The notes beneath the pieces are model-generated. The model saw nothing but the letters and a program-made list of their open reading frames with translations. It did not search any database and had not been told where the DNA came from. A stretch of DNA of 64,000 nt from Zymobacter sp047495495 (GTDB lineage Bacteria > Pseudomonadota > Gammaproteobacteria > Pseudomonadales > Halomonadaceae). The DNA is taken from assembly GCF_047495495.1 (NCBI RefSeq), contig NZ_CP179930.1, forward strand, positions 1,922,001-1,986,000, read 5' to 3'. Position 1 is the stretch's first letter. Each line of letters begins with the position of its first letter. Position numbers and translations under genes: made by a program. Of this stretch, positions 33,905-42,880 are shown one piece after another.

Positions 33905-34807
33905 TTACTGTGCGTGTCGTGCAGGTAGCGTAGAAGGAGGTCCCAGCGCCTGTAGCTGCTGACGGGCCTGCGCCATGTTCTCACGCAGTCGGGCGCCTAG
34001 CCCTTCGGCATCCGCGCCGCCGTCCAATGCCAGCTGCCAGTGCTCAAGGGCGCTCTGGTAGTCATGGCGCGTATAAGCGGCCACACCCAGCATGCCCTGG
34101 ATGGCAGGGTGCTCCGGCTCGACGGCCAGCACTTGGCGACACAGTAAGGCCACCTCGGGTGTCACCACCCCACCCGCCGCCATGAACCGCATCTGGGCCA
34201 GCTGAGCCAGTCCTTGCGTCGACTCTCCTTCGATACGCATCTGCTGCCTGAGGGCAAATATGGCTTCGTCATAGTGCCCAATGTTCGTATAGAGCGGCCA
34301 CAGCACCGCCCAGACATGGGGGTTGTGTGGCTGCAGGCGCGCCAGAGGTTCAAGGCTATCGACATAGTCCTGTACCGTGGCTCGCGGGCGCTCGGCGACG
34401 CTCTGCCAGACTTCGTGCAAGCGGAGGTCGTCATGTGCACCAAAGTGCAAGTATCCCACGATAACCGCCAGAACGGCTACCATCATGGCGCCACAGGCAC
34501 CGCATTTTCCTGCGTTAACACTGCCACTTGCGACATCTTCACCGGATTGGATCGCTTTCAGCAGACGACGTTCGATATTCATGCACGCCGTCGCGTACTG
34601 ATCATCGTTCAGTTCACCGGCGCGATGCGCGCGCTCGATATCAGCACGTTCATCGCGATAGGCCATAACATTTGCCACCTCACGCGAAGGATGACAGTGA
34701 TCAATCATCAGGCTGCGTCGCATCGCGGGCGCACTGCGCGCGGCATACACGACCGTTACCCCCAGCGCACCCAGCAACACCAAACACCCTATCATCAACA
34801 ACATCAT
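33905..34807 (-). CDS. ccmI: Cytochrome c maturation protein CcmI (TPR)
   Basis: The 300-residue protein has two membrane segments (residues 2-22, and near 110 in MMVAVLAVIVGYL) and a conserved cytoplasmic segment in between (AYRDERADIERAHRAGELNDDQY), then a periplasmic TPR-like part (about 170-275, e.g. HPAIQGMLGVAAYTRHDYQSALEHW). CcmI/CycH holds apocytochrome c for haem ligation with CcmF and CcmH. The start overlaps ccmH by four bases. It closes the ccm cluster. The short cytoplasmic loop carries an unusual GKCGACGAM cysteine pair. Confidence 0.92.
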   Translation of the reverse strand: MMLLMIGCLVLLGALGVTVVYAARSAPAMRRSLMIDHCHPSREVANVMAYRDERADIERAHRAGELNDDQYATACMNIERRLLKAIQSGEDVASGSVNAGKCGACGAMMVAVLAVIVGYLHFGAHDDLRLHEVWQSVAERPRATVQDYVDSLEPLARLQPHNPHVWAVLWPLYTNIGHYDEAIFALRQQMRIEGESTQGLAQLAQMRFMAAGGVVTPEVALLCRQVLAVEPEHPAIQGMLGVAAYTRHDYQSALEHWQLALDGGADAEGLGARLRENMAQARQQLQALGPPSTLPARHAQ

Positions 34808-35295
34808 GCGCGGTGCTCCTTACGCTCATCGTCAGGATGACGCGCCAGAACGCGCTGCAACAGCGCCTGCTCATCAGGATCAAGCGGCTCAGCCTGTATC
34901 GGATAGCGTCGTGAACGCACGGTCAGAATGATTCCTCCTGCCGCCAACACCCCCAGTACCGCCGGGCCGGCCCACAACAGAAGTGTTCGCGATGACAGCC
35001 GCGGCTGATACAGCACATACTCACCGAACCGGGCGACCAGTTCATCCTGTATCCGTTCATCGCTATAGCCCTTCGACAACCACGCCGCCACATGGCGCCG
35101 CATATCGACGGCCACTGGTGCACTGGAACTGCCTATCGCTTGGTTCTCGCACTTGGGGCAGCGCAGCGAATCTACTAGCTGCGCATAGCGCGATTGCAAT
35201 GCTGGATCATGAAATTCAACCGTCTGAGCCGCTCCGACATTCAGCGCCCAACCACACAGCACCCCCACTCCCCAGCGATAGACCTTACGTTTCAT
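34804..35295 (-). CDS. ccmH: Cytochrome c maturation protein CcmH
   Basis: The 163-residue periplasmic thiol protein has a signal peptide (about 1-22, ending GAAQ), the CcmH redox motif in LRCPKCENQAI (family LRCxxCQNQ), the helical MRRHVAAWLSKGYSDERI region, and a C-terminal membrane anchor (LLLWAGPAVLGVLAAGGIIL). It reduces the cysteines of apocytochrome c before haem attachment. It overlaps ccmG by 11 bases and ccmI by four. It corresponds to the short CcmH form; the TPR part is the separate ccmI gene. Confidence 0.96.
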   Translation of the reverse strand: MKRKVYRWGVGVLCGWALNVGAAQTVEFHDPALQSRYAQLVDSLRCPKCENQAIGSSSAPVAVDMRRHVAAWLSKGYSDERIQDELVARFGEYVLYQPRLSSRTLLLWAGPAVLGVLAAGGIILTVRSRRYPIQAEPLDPDEQALLQRVLARHPDDERKEHRA

Positions 35296-35824
35296 GCGCC
35301 AGCTCCTGCAGCAGGGGCCGGATCTGCCCGTCGATCAAAGGTTCTGTGAGCGCGCCGGCATGGTGGTAGCGAATCACGCCGTGGGCATCAACGATAAAGG
35401 TTTCCGGCGCACCGTAGACCCCCAAGTCGAAGCTCAGACTGCCGTCAGCATCCATGATATTGGCCGTATAGGGATTGCCGTGCCGTTCGAGAAAGCCCAG
35501 CGCATCGCTGCGCTCATCGCGATAGGCGATGCCGACGATACGCACGCCTTCCCGCTGCAATTGCAACAGTTCTGGCACCTCATCCTCACAGCTTGGGCAC
35601 CAGCTCCCCCATACGTTCACCAGCGTAATCTGCCCATCGAACAGTTCCGGGCCTTCTTTGTCCGTCTGTCGGTCCAGCGATGGCAGCGAAAAAGCCGGAA
35701 ACGACGTAGCTAATCGCGCCGAAGGGCGATCCTGCTGACGGGTCAGCAGTCCTACGCCCAGCACGATCACCAGTGCGATGAAGATGACCAGCGGAAGCCA
35801 CACCCACCGTTGGCGCGTTTTCAT
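35285..35824 (-). CDS. ccmG: Thiol:disulfide interchange protein CcmG/DsbE
   Basis: The 179-residue protein is a membrane-tethered periplasmic thioredoxin. An N-terminal anchor (WLPLVIFIALVIVLGVGLL) precedes the thioredoxin-like domain with active site WCPSC in NVWGSWCPSCEDEVPEL and the family acidic residues. A cis-proline region is at GAPETFIVDAHGVI. It keeps the CcmH and apocytochrome c thiols reduced. The start overlaps the ccmF stop by four bases (ATGA). Confidence 0.95.
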   Translation of the reverse strand: MKTRQRWVWLPLVIFIALVIVLGVGLLTRQQDRPSARLATSFPAFSLPSLDRQTDKEGPELFDGQITLVNVWGSWCPSCEDEVPELLQLQREGVRIVGIAYRDERSDALGFLERHGNPYTANIMDADGSLSFDLGVYGAPETFIVDAHGVIRYHHAGALTEPLIDGQIRPLLQELAHET

Positions 35825-37815
35825 CCTTGAACCTCCTGTGTACCTTCTTGCTTGTCAGGGCACTCTTTCATGCAGCGCTTGTAGAAGCGGTAGCGTCGAT
35901 CCATCGTCGCCAACAAAGCTCCCGCGGCAACCAGCAATCCGCCCATCCAGATCCAGCGTACGCGCGGCTTGATCTGGATACGCATCGCCCAGCTACTGCC
36001 CTTGTCGAGCGACTCCCCCATCGCGACATACAGATCACGTTTCAGATGACCATCCAGCGCTGTTTCGGTCATCACCTGGCCGCTAGCCGGGAAGTAGCGT
36101 TTTTCTGGGTACAGATGGGTCACTAACTGTCCATCCCGCGACACCCGCAGTGTGGCCACATCAGCGTCATAGTTGGGCCCGGTCTGACGGCGCACACCGG
36201 TCAGCATGAAATCGTAATCGCCTACCTCAATCGGCACGCCATGCGGCATCCGGACATCGCGCTCGACGCTGGCATTCGACACGATGGCAATGCCCAGCAC
36301 GATGAATGACAACCCGATATGTCCCAACATCATGCCGTAATAGCTGCGCGACAGGCGTCGAAGGCCTTTCAGCCCCCCCGCATTGGCCATCGACACGATC
36401 GCATCACGCGCCAGCGGCAGTGCCACCCACACCGCCAATATGGCGGCCAGCGTGACCCACGGATCGAAGCGTGCCACCTCATGCCAAGCCAGCAATGGCC
36501 CAAGCACCAGCGCAACAGCCAGCAGCCACTGCGACCGACACCACAGCAACGCGGCAGGCATGCTTTTCCAGCGCAGCAGCGGCGCAATGCCCATCAGCAC
36601 ACACAGCACGACCCCCAGCGGCAGAAAAATCAGGTTGAAATAGGGAGGCCCCACCGAAATTCGCCCCAACCCGAGCGCGTCCAACGCCAATGGATACAGC
36701 GTGCCCAGTAGCACAGTCAGCATCATCACCAGCATCACGACCGTGTTGAGCAGCAGAAACAGATCACGCGACAACCAGCTAAACGTGACATAGCTGGAAA
36801 GCCGCGGCGCTCGCCAGCCGTACAGCCCCAGCGAACCACCGATCGTGATCAGCAACAGAACGAGGATAACGCCACCGCGCGAAGGGTCATTGCTGAAAGC
36901 ATGCACCGAGGTCAGCACCCCAGAACGCACCAAGAAGGTGCCCAGCAGCGACAGCGAAAAGGTGAAAATAGCCAGCAGCAGCGTCCAGCGCTTGAAAGCG
37001 TCACGTTTCTCGGTCGCGGCCAGTGAATGCACCAGCGCACACCCCGTCAGCCACGGCATCAGCGACGCATTCTCGACCGGATCCCAGAACCACCAGCCTC
37101 CCCAGCCCAGCTCGTAATACGCCCACCAACTGCCCAGCACGATGCCCACGGTCAGGCACGCCCAAGCCACGTTGGTCCACGGCCGCACCCAGCGGGTCCA
37201 TGCCGCATCCTGACGGCCACTCCACAGTGCCGCGATGGCAAAAGAAAACGCCACGGAAAACCCGACGTACCCCAGATAGAGCATCGGTGGATGAATAATC
37301 AGACCGATGTCTTGCAGCATGGGGTTGAGATCAATCCCCTCGGCGGGTACCGGCAACAGCACGCGTTCAAACGGGTTGGACGTCGCAACGATGAAGATCA
37401 GAAAGGCGGCGCTGATGAGCCCCATTACGGCCAGCACGCGCGCTTTCAGTACGCTGGGCAGCGAACGGGCCAACGCGCATACCGCCAGCGCCCACAGCGA
37501 TAGCAAAGCCACCCACAGCAACATCGAGCCTTCATGCCCGCCCCACACCGCGCATAAACGGTAATAGAGCGGCAGTGCTCGGTTGGAATGCTCGGCCACA
37601 AAGGCCACGCTAAAATCATTAACGGCAAAGCAGTAGGTCAGAATGCTGTACGCCACCAGCACGCAGAAGGTCTGCAGGCAGGTCAGCGGCCCCGCCACGG
37701 CAATCCACAATGGGCGACGCCAGGTCAGCCCCGCCCACGGCATGACGGCCTGCAGCACAGCACTGACCATCGCCGCCAGCAGTGCCAACAGCCCCAGTTC
37801 GGGTATCCATTCCAT
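35821..37815 (-). CDS. ccmF: Haem lyase subunit CcmF
   Basis: The 664-residue polytopic membrane protein has the haem-handling tryptophan-rich motif GWGGWWFWDPVENASLMPW at about 240 and periplasmic histidines typical of the family (EHSNRALPLYYRLCAVWGGHEGSMLLW near residue 80). With CcmH and CcmI it transfers haem from holo-CcmE to apocytochrome c. About fourteen hydrophobic segments can be counted. It is 86 bases after ccmE and overlaps ccmG. Confidence 0.97.
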   Translation of the reverse strand: MEWIPELGLLALLAAMVSAVLQAVMPWAGLTWRRPLWIAVAGPLTCLQTFCVLVAYSILTYCFAVNDFSVAFVAEHSNRALPLYYRLCAVWGGHEGSMLLWVALLSLWALAVCALARSLPSVLKARVLAVMGLISAAFLIFIVATSNPFERVLLPVPAEGIDLNPMLQDIGLIIHPPMLYLGYVGFSVAFSFAIAALWSGRQDAAWTRWVRPWTNVAWACLTVGIVLGSWWAYYELGWGGWWFWDPVENASLMPWLTGCALVHSLAATEKRDAFKRWTLLLAIFTFSLSLLGTFLVRSGVLTSVHAFSNDPSRGGVILVLLLITIGGSLGLYGWRAPRLSSYVTFSWLSRDLFLLLNTVVMLVMMLTVLLGTLYPLALDALGLGRISVGPPYFNLIFLPLGVVLCVLMGIAPLLRWKSMPAALLWCRSQWLLAVALVLGPLLAWHEVARFDPWVTLAAILAVWVALPLARDAIVSMANAGGLKGLRRLSRSYYGMMLGHIGLSFIVLGIAIVSNASVERDVRMPHGVPIEVGDYDFMLTGVRRQTGPNYDADVATLRVSRDGQLVTHLYPEKRYFPASGQVMTETALDGHLKRDLYVAMGESLDKGSSWAMRIQIKPRVRWIWMGGLLVAAGALLATMDRRYRFYKRCMKECPDKQEGTQEVQG

Positions 37816-37901
37816 TCATTCATCCTTGTTGAACAGCGTAGTGCCCCATGCCACGAAGGCCGGCACCGTCAAGAACAGGCACTTCGGTCCACAGCGTCGG
37901 G

Positions 37902-38348
37902 CTAGCGATTACGCGATCGTGCCGCAGCGCCTTGCGTGACGATGGTGCTGATTTCAGGTGGCGTATATTTCTCGTCATGCTTGGCCAGTACCTGCGAGGC
38001 CTGCAGATGCCCCTTGTCCAGCAGCTGGCCCGTCACGACAACGCCCTGCCCTTCACGAAACAGATCCGGCAGCATGCCGTCATAGCGCACGTTGATGTCC
38101 GCCTTGAAGTCCGTGATCACGAAGCGGACCTGTAATGAGTCGGCCGCGCGTTGCACGCTACCGACTTTCACCACCCCACCGGCACGCAGTGCGTGACCGC
38201 TAGGAGCCTCACCCGCCACGATCTGCTCTGGGGTATAGAAGAGATTCATGTTAGCCCGTAGTGCATACACCAGCAGGCCGACGGCCACGGCCGCCAGTGC
38301 AACGATGCCCACCACCACGATCAATCGCTGTCGTTGCCGAGGCCTCAT
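37902..38348 (-). CDS. ccmE: Haem chaperone CcmE
   Basis: The 148-residue protein has a short cytoplasmic N-terminus rich in arginine (RPRQRQRLIVV), one membrane anchor, and an OB-fold periplasmic domain. The covalent haem-binding histidine lies in VLAKHDEKYTPPEI, identical in pattern to E. coli H130. It receives haem through CcmABCD and carries it to CcmF. It overlaps ccmD by four bases. Confidence 0.96.
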   Translation of the reverse strand: MRPRQRQRLIVVVGIVALAAVAVGLLVYALRANMNLFYTPEQIVAGEAPSGHALRAGGVVKVGSVQRAADSLQVRFVITDFKADINVRYDGMLPDLFREGQGVVVTGQLLDKGHLQASQVLAKHDEKYTPPEISTIVTQGAAARSRNR

Positions 38349-38566
38349 GGCGATTCTCCCTCCGGCATTGATGCATTCCCACGTCGCGCCATCGCATCAT
38401 TGCGCCGCTGCTGCCGCGATAGCATCGCCATCACACGTCGTCGCTCAATCCGAGCATGCAGCATCAACCCCAGCAGCACAGCGGCGGTAACGCCCCACGC
38501 AGGCCACACGTACAGCCCATAGCCCTTCATAGTGAGAAACTCGTGAATGCTGGAAAACCACATCAT
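38345..38566 (-). CDS. ccmD: Haem exporter protein CcmD
   Basis: The 73-residue single-span membrane protein is identified by position and pattern: FLTMKGYGLYVWPAWGVTAAVLLGLM is the characteristic CcmD hydrophobic segment with its conserved GYG-YVW residues, followed by a basic, arginine-rich cytoplasmic tail. CcmD helps release holo-CcmE from CcmABC. Two consecutive ATGs (38566, 38563) overlap the ccmC stop; the first is used. The frame is open upstream but would run back through ccmC. Confidence 0.9.
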   Translation of the reverse strand: MMWFSSIHEFLTMKGYGLYVWPAWGVTAAVLLGLMLHARIERRRVMAMLSRQQRRNDAMARRGNASMPEGESP

Positions 38567-39324
38567 GATGCTGCGTCCTCCCTGGACATCGACGCCTGCG
38601 CCAGTTGCTTGACCCACGCCATCGAAGCCTCACGCCGCAGAATCTCGCTGCGCGTACGCATCATGACCAGCGTTGCCATGAACAGATAGCCTCCCACGAT
38701 CATGACCAGCAGCGGCAACCACATTGACGCCGGCATGGCGGGCTTATGGGCAATGGAAAACGATGACGCCTGATGCAACGTGTTCCACCACACCACGGAA
38801 TATTTGATGATTGGCAGATTGACCAATCCCACCAGCGCGATAATGCCCGCCGCGCGCGCACCCGCCAGTGTCTGCTGAAAAGCACCGCGCAACGCGATCA
38901 CCCCCAGATACAGGAACAGCAGTACCAGCATCGACGTAAGCCGAGCATCCCATGTCCACCACGTTCCCCAGGTAGGGATACCCCATACGGCTCCCGTGAA
39001 CAGCGCCAGAAACGCCATAGCGGCCCCAAACGGCGCCATCACCGAGGCCAGCATGTCTGCCAGTTTGATGCGCCAGATCAGGAAAACAGCACTGCACAGC
39101 GCCATCAGCAGGTACACGCTTTCAGACAGGATAGCCGTCGGTACATGCACATACATGATGCGCATGCTGTCATGCTGCTGATAGTCGGGCGGCGCGATGA
39201 CCAGCCCCCATATCGACCCCACGGCCAGCGTCAGCAAAGTAAGCGCGCCCAGCCACGGCAGCCAGCGACCGCTGCGCTGATAGAACCATTTGGGAGAAGC
39301 CCATTGATGCAAGTAGTGCCACAT
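38563..39324 (-). CDS. ccmC: Haem exporter protein CcmC
   Basis: The 253-residue, six-span membrane protein has the haem-handling motif WGTWWTWDARLTSMLVL and two conserved periplasmic histidines (MYVHVPTAI; NTLHQASS). It loads haem onto CcmE. It begins 99 bases after ccmB and overlaps ccmD by four bases. Confidence 0.97.
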   Translation of the reverse strand: MWHYLHQWASPKWFYQRSGRWLPWLGALTLLTLAVGSIWGLVIAPPDYQQHDSMRIMYVHVPTAILSESVYLLMALCSAVFLIWRIKLADMLASVMAPFGAAMAFLALFTGAVWGIPTWGTWWTWDARLTSMLVLLFLYLGVIALRGAFQQTLAGARAAGIIALVGLVNLPIIKYSVVWWNTLHQASSFSIAHKPAMPASMWLPLLVMIVGGYLFMATLVMMRTRSEILRREASMAWVKQLAQASMSREDAAS

Positions 39325-39423
39325 GACGGATAGCCTTGTCGTTCACGCCAGCGGTCAAGATGAAACAGCAAAGCGCTGGCGTCGGAGCGTTGAAAGGTAA
39401 GGTCGTTGTTATCGTTCGATTAT

Positions 39424-40134
39424 TTACTGCGTACTGATATTCAAGCGTAGCGCATAAGCCACGACCCAGGGCGCAATCAATAGCGCGGTCGCCATCAGTC
39501 CACTCAGCAAGGCCATGACCGGCCACCACGGCAGCCCCAACGCGACCATCCGCACCAGACCCGCACCAAAAATCAGCACCGGCACATACAGCGGCAGCAT
39601 TAGCAGTGACAGCAGAACACCGCCTCGCGGCAGCGACACGGTCAGCGCCGCACCGATAGCCCCGATCCACGCCAGCACAAAGCTTCCCGGCACCAGCGAA
39701 CAGGCCAGCACCGCCACTTCCTGCCAAGACAGCCCCAGCATGACGCCCAACAGTGGCGAGATCAGCGCCAGCAGGCAGCCGTTCAGGCACCAGTGCAGCA
39801 TCACCTTGACAGTGACAGATAGCACCAGTGGCTGCGGTGACAGTACCCACTGCTCAATCACACCGTCGAGGTAGTCATCGCGAAACAGCCGATCCAGCGA
39901 TAGCAGCACCGCCAGCAGGGCTGCCACCCAGATGATACCGGGGGCAAAGACGCGCAGTGCTGCCAGATCGCCGCTCAGTCCGAGCGGGAAAAGCGCGATC
40001 ACCACAATGAAGAACGCCAGCGGCTGCAGCCATTCACTGCGCTGGCGACAGCACAGCCGCCACTCACGCTGCAAGGCATAGCAGGCTGACTGCCAAAGCG
40101 ACAGCAGCGGTCGAGCGGAATCAGGTGACGACAC
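39424..40134 (-). CDS. ccmB: Haem exporter permease CcmB
   Basis: The 236-residue protein with about six membrane segments matches the CcmB family: the early cytoplasmic helix LQREWRLCCRQRSEWLQPLAFF, then LSLDRLFRDDYLDGVIEQW, and SLPRGGVLLSLLMLPLYVPVLI. It forms the CcmAB ABC complex that releases holo-CcmE. It overlaps the ccmA end by 14 bases. Confidence 0.95.
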   Translation of the reverse strand: MSSPDSARPLLSLWQSACYALQREWRLCCRQRSEWLQPLAFFIVVIALFPLGLSGDLAALRVFAPGIIWVAALLAVLLSLDRLFRDDYLDGVIEQWVLSPQPLVLSVTVKVMLHWCLNGCLLALISPLLGVMLGLSWQEVAVLACSLVPGSFVLAWIGAIGAALTVSLPRGGVLLSLLMLPLYVPVLIFGAGLVRMVALGLPWWPVMALLSGLMATALLIAPWVVAYALRLNISTQ

Positions 40135-40771
40135 GGTGCCCTCCCTGTCCGTTCAAACACACGCAAATATCGGGTTTAAGCTCGACGAGCGGTTGATGAG
40201 AGGTCAGCACAACGGCACCGCCACGCTCACAGTGCGCACGAATCCACCTTTCAAGCTCAAGCACGCCGCTCTGATCGACCGCAGTGAACGGCTCGTCTAG
40301 CAGCCACAGCGAAGCCTCGTGCAAATGGAGCCGCGCCAACGCCACGCGGCGCTGCTGTCCCGCCGACAGCTGCGCTACCGGCAGATCAGCGAAGGCTGCC
40401 AGTCCGACAGCATCCAATGCTCGCCAGCAACGCTCATCAAGATCAGAGGCGGGATAGCCCGATAGCCCCCAAAACGCCTGCAGATTCTCGATCGGCGTCA
40501 GCGCCATCTTCACGCCCGTGCGATGACCGAGATAAACAAGCGCAGCGGCATAGGCATGGCGCGCTTGTTCAATCGGCGTATCTTGCCAATATACCTTACC
40601 ATCATAATCAGAAATAAGACCGCACAGTACGCGTAGCAATGTCGTCTTGCCACTGCCATTGGGCCCTTCGATGCGGCATAGCTGCCCCGCCCCGACGGTC
40701 AGTGTCAGGTCTTTAAACAGTGCCCGCTCATCGCGCATCACGCCAAGCGCACAGGCAGAGAGATGAACCAC
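40121..40771 (-). CDS. ccmA: Haem exporter ATPase CcmA
   Basis: The 216-residue ABC ATPase has Walker A GPNGSGKTTLLR, signature LSAGQQRRVALARL, Walker B LWLLDEPFTAVD and the H-loop in TSHQPL. The start is a GTG at 40771, placed because AAGGAG lies seven bases upstream and the family begins there; the frame is open 14 codons more. It is the first gene of the ccmABCDEFGHI operon, whose gene order is the standard one for System I maturation. Its leader carries a hairpin with GGA in the loop. Confidence 0.96.
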   Translation of the reverse strand: MVHLSACALGVMRDERALFKDLTLTVGAGQLCRIEGPNGSGKTTLLRVLCGLISDYDGKVYWQDTPIEQARHAYAAALVYLGHRTGVKMALTPIENLQAFWGLSGYPASDLDERCWRALDAVGLAAFADLPVAQLSAGQQRRVALARLHLHEASLWLLDEPFTAVDQSGVLELERWIRAHCERGGAVVLTSHQPLVELKPDICVCLNGQGGHRVVT

Positions 40772-41095
40772 GGACCGACTCCTTCGATACCCTGGACCTA
40801 GAGGAGCTTGCATCCTTGCAAGCCATCATAATGTAGACACTATGGTACACAGACAGCGCACGAGCTAAAATTACCAAAAGGTAACTGTGCAACTGCGTCC
40901 ATACTGCTTCCCATGATGACAACACTGCCACAGGAAGCAAATCAACTGTACGTTCATCGGCTTGCGCCTCTTCCCAGCAACCGGAAGGTCAATCCATGTT
41001 ACTATGAACCTTCTCAACGGCAGCCATATCGACAGGCTGTCATGCACTTTCTGGCGTGAAGGGCATGCCTTCACGCGCTGGTTCAGGCGATCTCC
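40772..41095. other. Divergent ccmA/yigZ intergenic region
   Basis: No gene is seen. It contains the leader hairpin of ccmA listed separately. No clear sigma-70 promoter could be picked for either side. Confidence 0.45.
40806..40823 (-). promoter_or_regulatory. Leader hairpin of ccmA with GGA loop (CsrA-site-like)
   Basis: On the minus strand GCTTGCA-AGGA-TGCAAGC forms a perfect 7-bp stem with the loop AGGA, 34 bases before the ccmA GTG. CsrA prefers GGA exposed in a hairpin loop (consensus near ACARGGAUGU). A second GGA is in the ribosome site AAGGAG. csrA itself is at 44698-44895. Binding is inferred only. Confidence 0.35.
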
Positions 41096-41737
41096 ATGTC
41101 TGCATCAACACACGGCCCCACATGCTTCAAGGTTCCCGTCGCGACGCTGGACGAGCCTCACACCCATGAGATCGAAGTGACCAAAAGCCGCTTCATCACG
41201 TGGATTGCGCGCTGCAGCACACCCGATGATGCTCATCTGCTGCTTGAGCTGGCGCGTGACGCCTATCCCGACGCACGCCACCACTGCCCCGCCTTTGTTG
41301 CTGGTCCTCCCGGCGAGCAGATCGACATCGGTTTTTCCGACGATGGCGAACCCGGCGGCACGGCCGGGCGCCCGATGTTCCAAGCCATCGACGGCAGCGG
41401 ACTGGGAGAGATCGGTTGCGTCGTCATTCGCTATTTCGGGGGTATCAAGCTCGGCACAGGCGGGCTCGTACGCGCCTATACCAAGGCTGTCCTGCAGGCA
41501 CTGGACACACTGCCCACCGAGGAATACGTCGTACGCCGCAGCCTCACCCTGTGCGTCGATTTCAGTGACGAACACTCGGCGCGCTATTGGTGCGAACAGC
41601 AAGGCGGCCAGATCAGCGGCGTCGACTACGGCGCAGACGGAGTACAGCTCACGCTGGCATGGCCGGCAGGAGCACCACTCGATATCGATGCCCTGTCCCG
41701 CCAACTGCACGGCACGGCATCGCTGAAAGAAGCGTAA
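41096..41737 (+). CDS. yigZ: IMPACT/YigZ family protein
   Basis: The 213-residue protein has the N-terminal UPF0029 domain with family motifs: KSRFITWIARCSTPDDA, HHCPAFVAG, FSDDGEPGGTAGRPM and IRYFGGIKLGTGGLVRAYTKAV. The C-terminal ferredoxin-like domain (DUF1949) follows. The family is related to eukaryotic IMPACT, a regulator of translation control; the bacterial role is uncertain. E. coli YigZ has 204 residues. Confidence 0.93.
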   Translation: MSASTHGPTCFKVPVATLDEPHTHEIEVTKSRFITWIARCSTPDDAHLLLELARDAYPDARHHCPAFVAGPPGEQIDIGFSDDGEPGGTAGRPMFQAIDGSGLGEIGCVVIRYFGGIKLGTGGLVRAYTKAVLQALDTLPTEEYVVRRSLTLCVDFSDEHSARYWCEQQGGQISGVDYGADGVQLTLAWPAGAPLDIDALSRQLHGTASLKEA

Positions 41738-41838
41738 GAACCATGCATTCGCTCGCCGAGTGCCTCACCGGGTGTTACCGCCGATCAGGATGCGTATAAT
41801 CGCCGCCTTGATCGGAATGACCTCGACGAGGAACCCCC

Positions 41839-42858
41839 ATGTTCGGCACTGCACTTCCTGCCATGCCCCCCACCGCTTATGCCGACCCGAGCGCATCACG
41901 GGCAGGCCTGATCGGCCTTGCACCGATGGAAGGTGTCATCGACGTTACCACCCGACGCTTGCTCAGTGCCCAAGGAGGCCTAGACTGGGTTGTGACCGAG
42001 TTCGTGCGTGTCGTCGACCAGCCACTTCCTCCTCGCGTATTTCATCGTCTATGCCCAGAGTTGGCTCAGGGCGCCGCAACGGCCGACGGTACCCCCGTCC
42101 AATTACAGCTGCTGGGCTCAGACCCAACCGCCATGGCTGAAAACGCCCGCATTGCCGTAGGCTGCGGCGCAACAGCGCTGGATATTAACTTCGGCTGCCC
42201 CGCCAAAACCGTCAACCGTCATGGCGGCGGCGCTTCGATGCTGAAATCCCCCGCTGACATCCATGCCACGGTAGCCGCCGTATGCCGCGCAGTACCCGAC
42301 ACACCGGTCAGCGCCAAACTGCGTCTGGGGTTTGAAGATCGCCAACTGGCCTTGCAGTGTGCCGCTGCAGCCGTGCAGGGCGGCGCTCGATGGCTGACAC
42401 TGCATGCCCGTACCCGCAAGGAAGGTTATCGTCCACCGGCACACTGGGAGTGGATCGCTCGCATTCGCCATCATGTCAACGTGCCCATTGTCGCCAACGG
42501 TGATATCTGGACGCTGGAAGACTACTGGCAGGCTCGCGCACTGTCAGGCTGCCGCAATGTCATGATTGGCCGTGGACTACTGTCGGACCCACTACTGGCT
42601 GCCCGCATTCGCCATTGGCAGCGAACAGGCGAACAGCTTCCGGCCACACAATGGGCCGAACGTGCTGCAGTACTCCGTGCATTTGCCGAAAGCCTTGCCA
42701 ACGACCTGCCCGAAAAGGTGGTCGTCTCACTGATCAAGCAGTGGCTCAGCCTGATGCGCCAGCACGACACGGAGGCCGCCGAACGCTTCGTGCATCTACG
42801 CACACTACGCCACACCGATGACTTGCTTGACGCACTGGATAACCCCATCATCCCGTAA
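41839..42858 (+). CDS. dusC: tRNA-dihydrouridine(16) synthase DusC
   Basis: The 339-residue FMN-dependent enzyme reduces U16 in tRNA. The TIM barrel shows LAPMEGVIDVTTRRLLSAQGG, the catalytic cysteine in DINFGCPAKTVNRHGGG, LTLHARTRKEGY, IVANGDIWTLEDY and VMIGRGLLSDP. The KTVNRHGGGASML form and the WVVTEFVRV start fit DusC better than DusA or DusB. A helical C-terminal tRNA-binding domain follows. It is 101 bases after yigZ in the same direction. Confidence 0.93.
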   Translation: MFGTALPAMPPTAYADPSASRAGLIGLAPMEGVIDVTTRRLLSAQGGLDWVVTEFVRVVDQPLPPRVFHRLCPELAQGAATADGTPVQLQLLGSDPTAMAENARIAVGCGATALDINFGCPAKTVNRHGGGASMLKSPADIHATVAAVCRAVPDTPVSAKLRLGFEDRQLALQCAAAAVQGGARWLTLHARTRKEGYRPPAHWEWIARIRHHVNVPIVANGDIWTLEDYWQARALSGCRNVMIGRGLLSDPLLAARIRHWQRTGEQLPATQWAERAAVLRAFAESLANDLPEKVVVSLIKQWLSLMRQHDTEAAERFVHLRTLRHTDDLLDALDNPIIP

Positions 42859-42880
42859 TCCCCTCCCAAGCCATTCCCTT

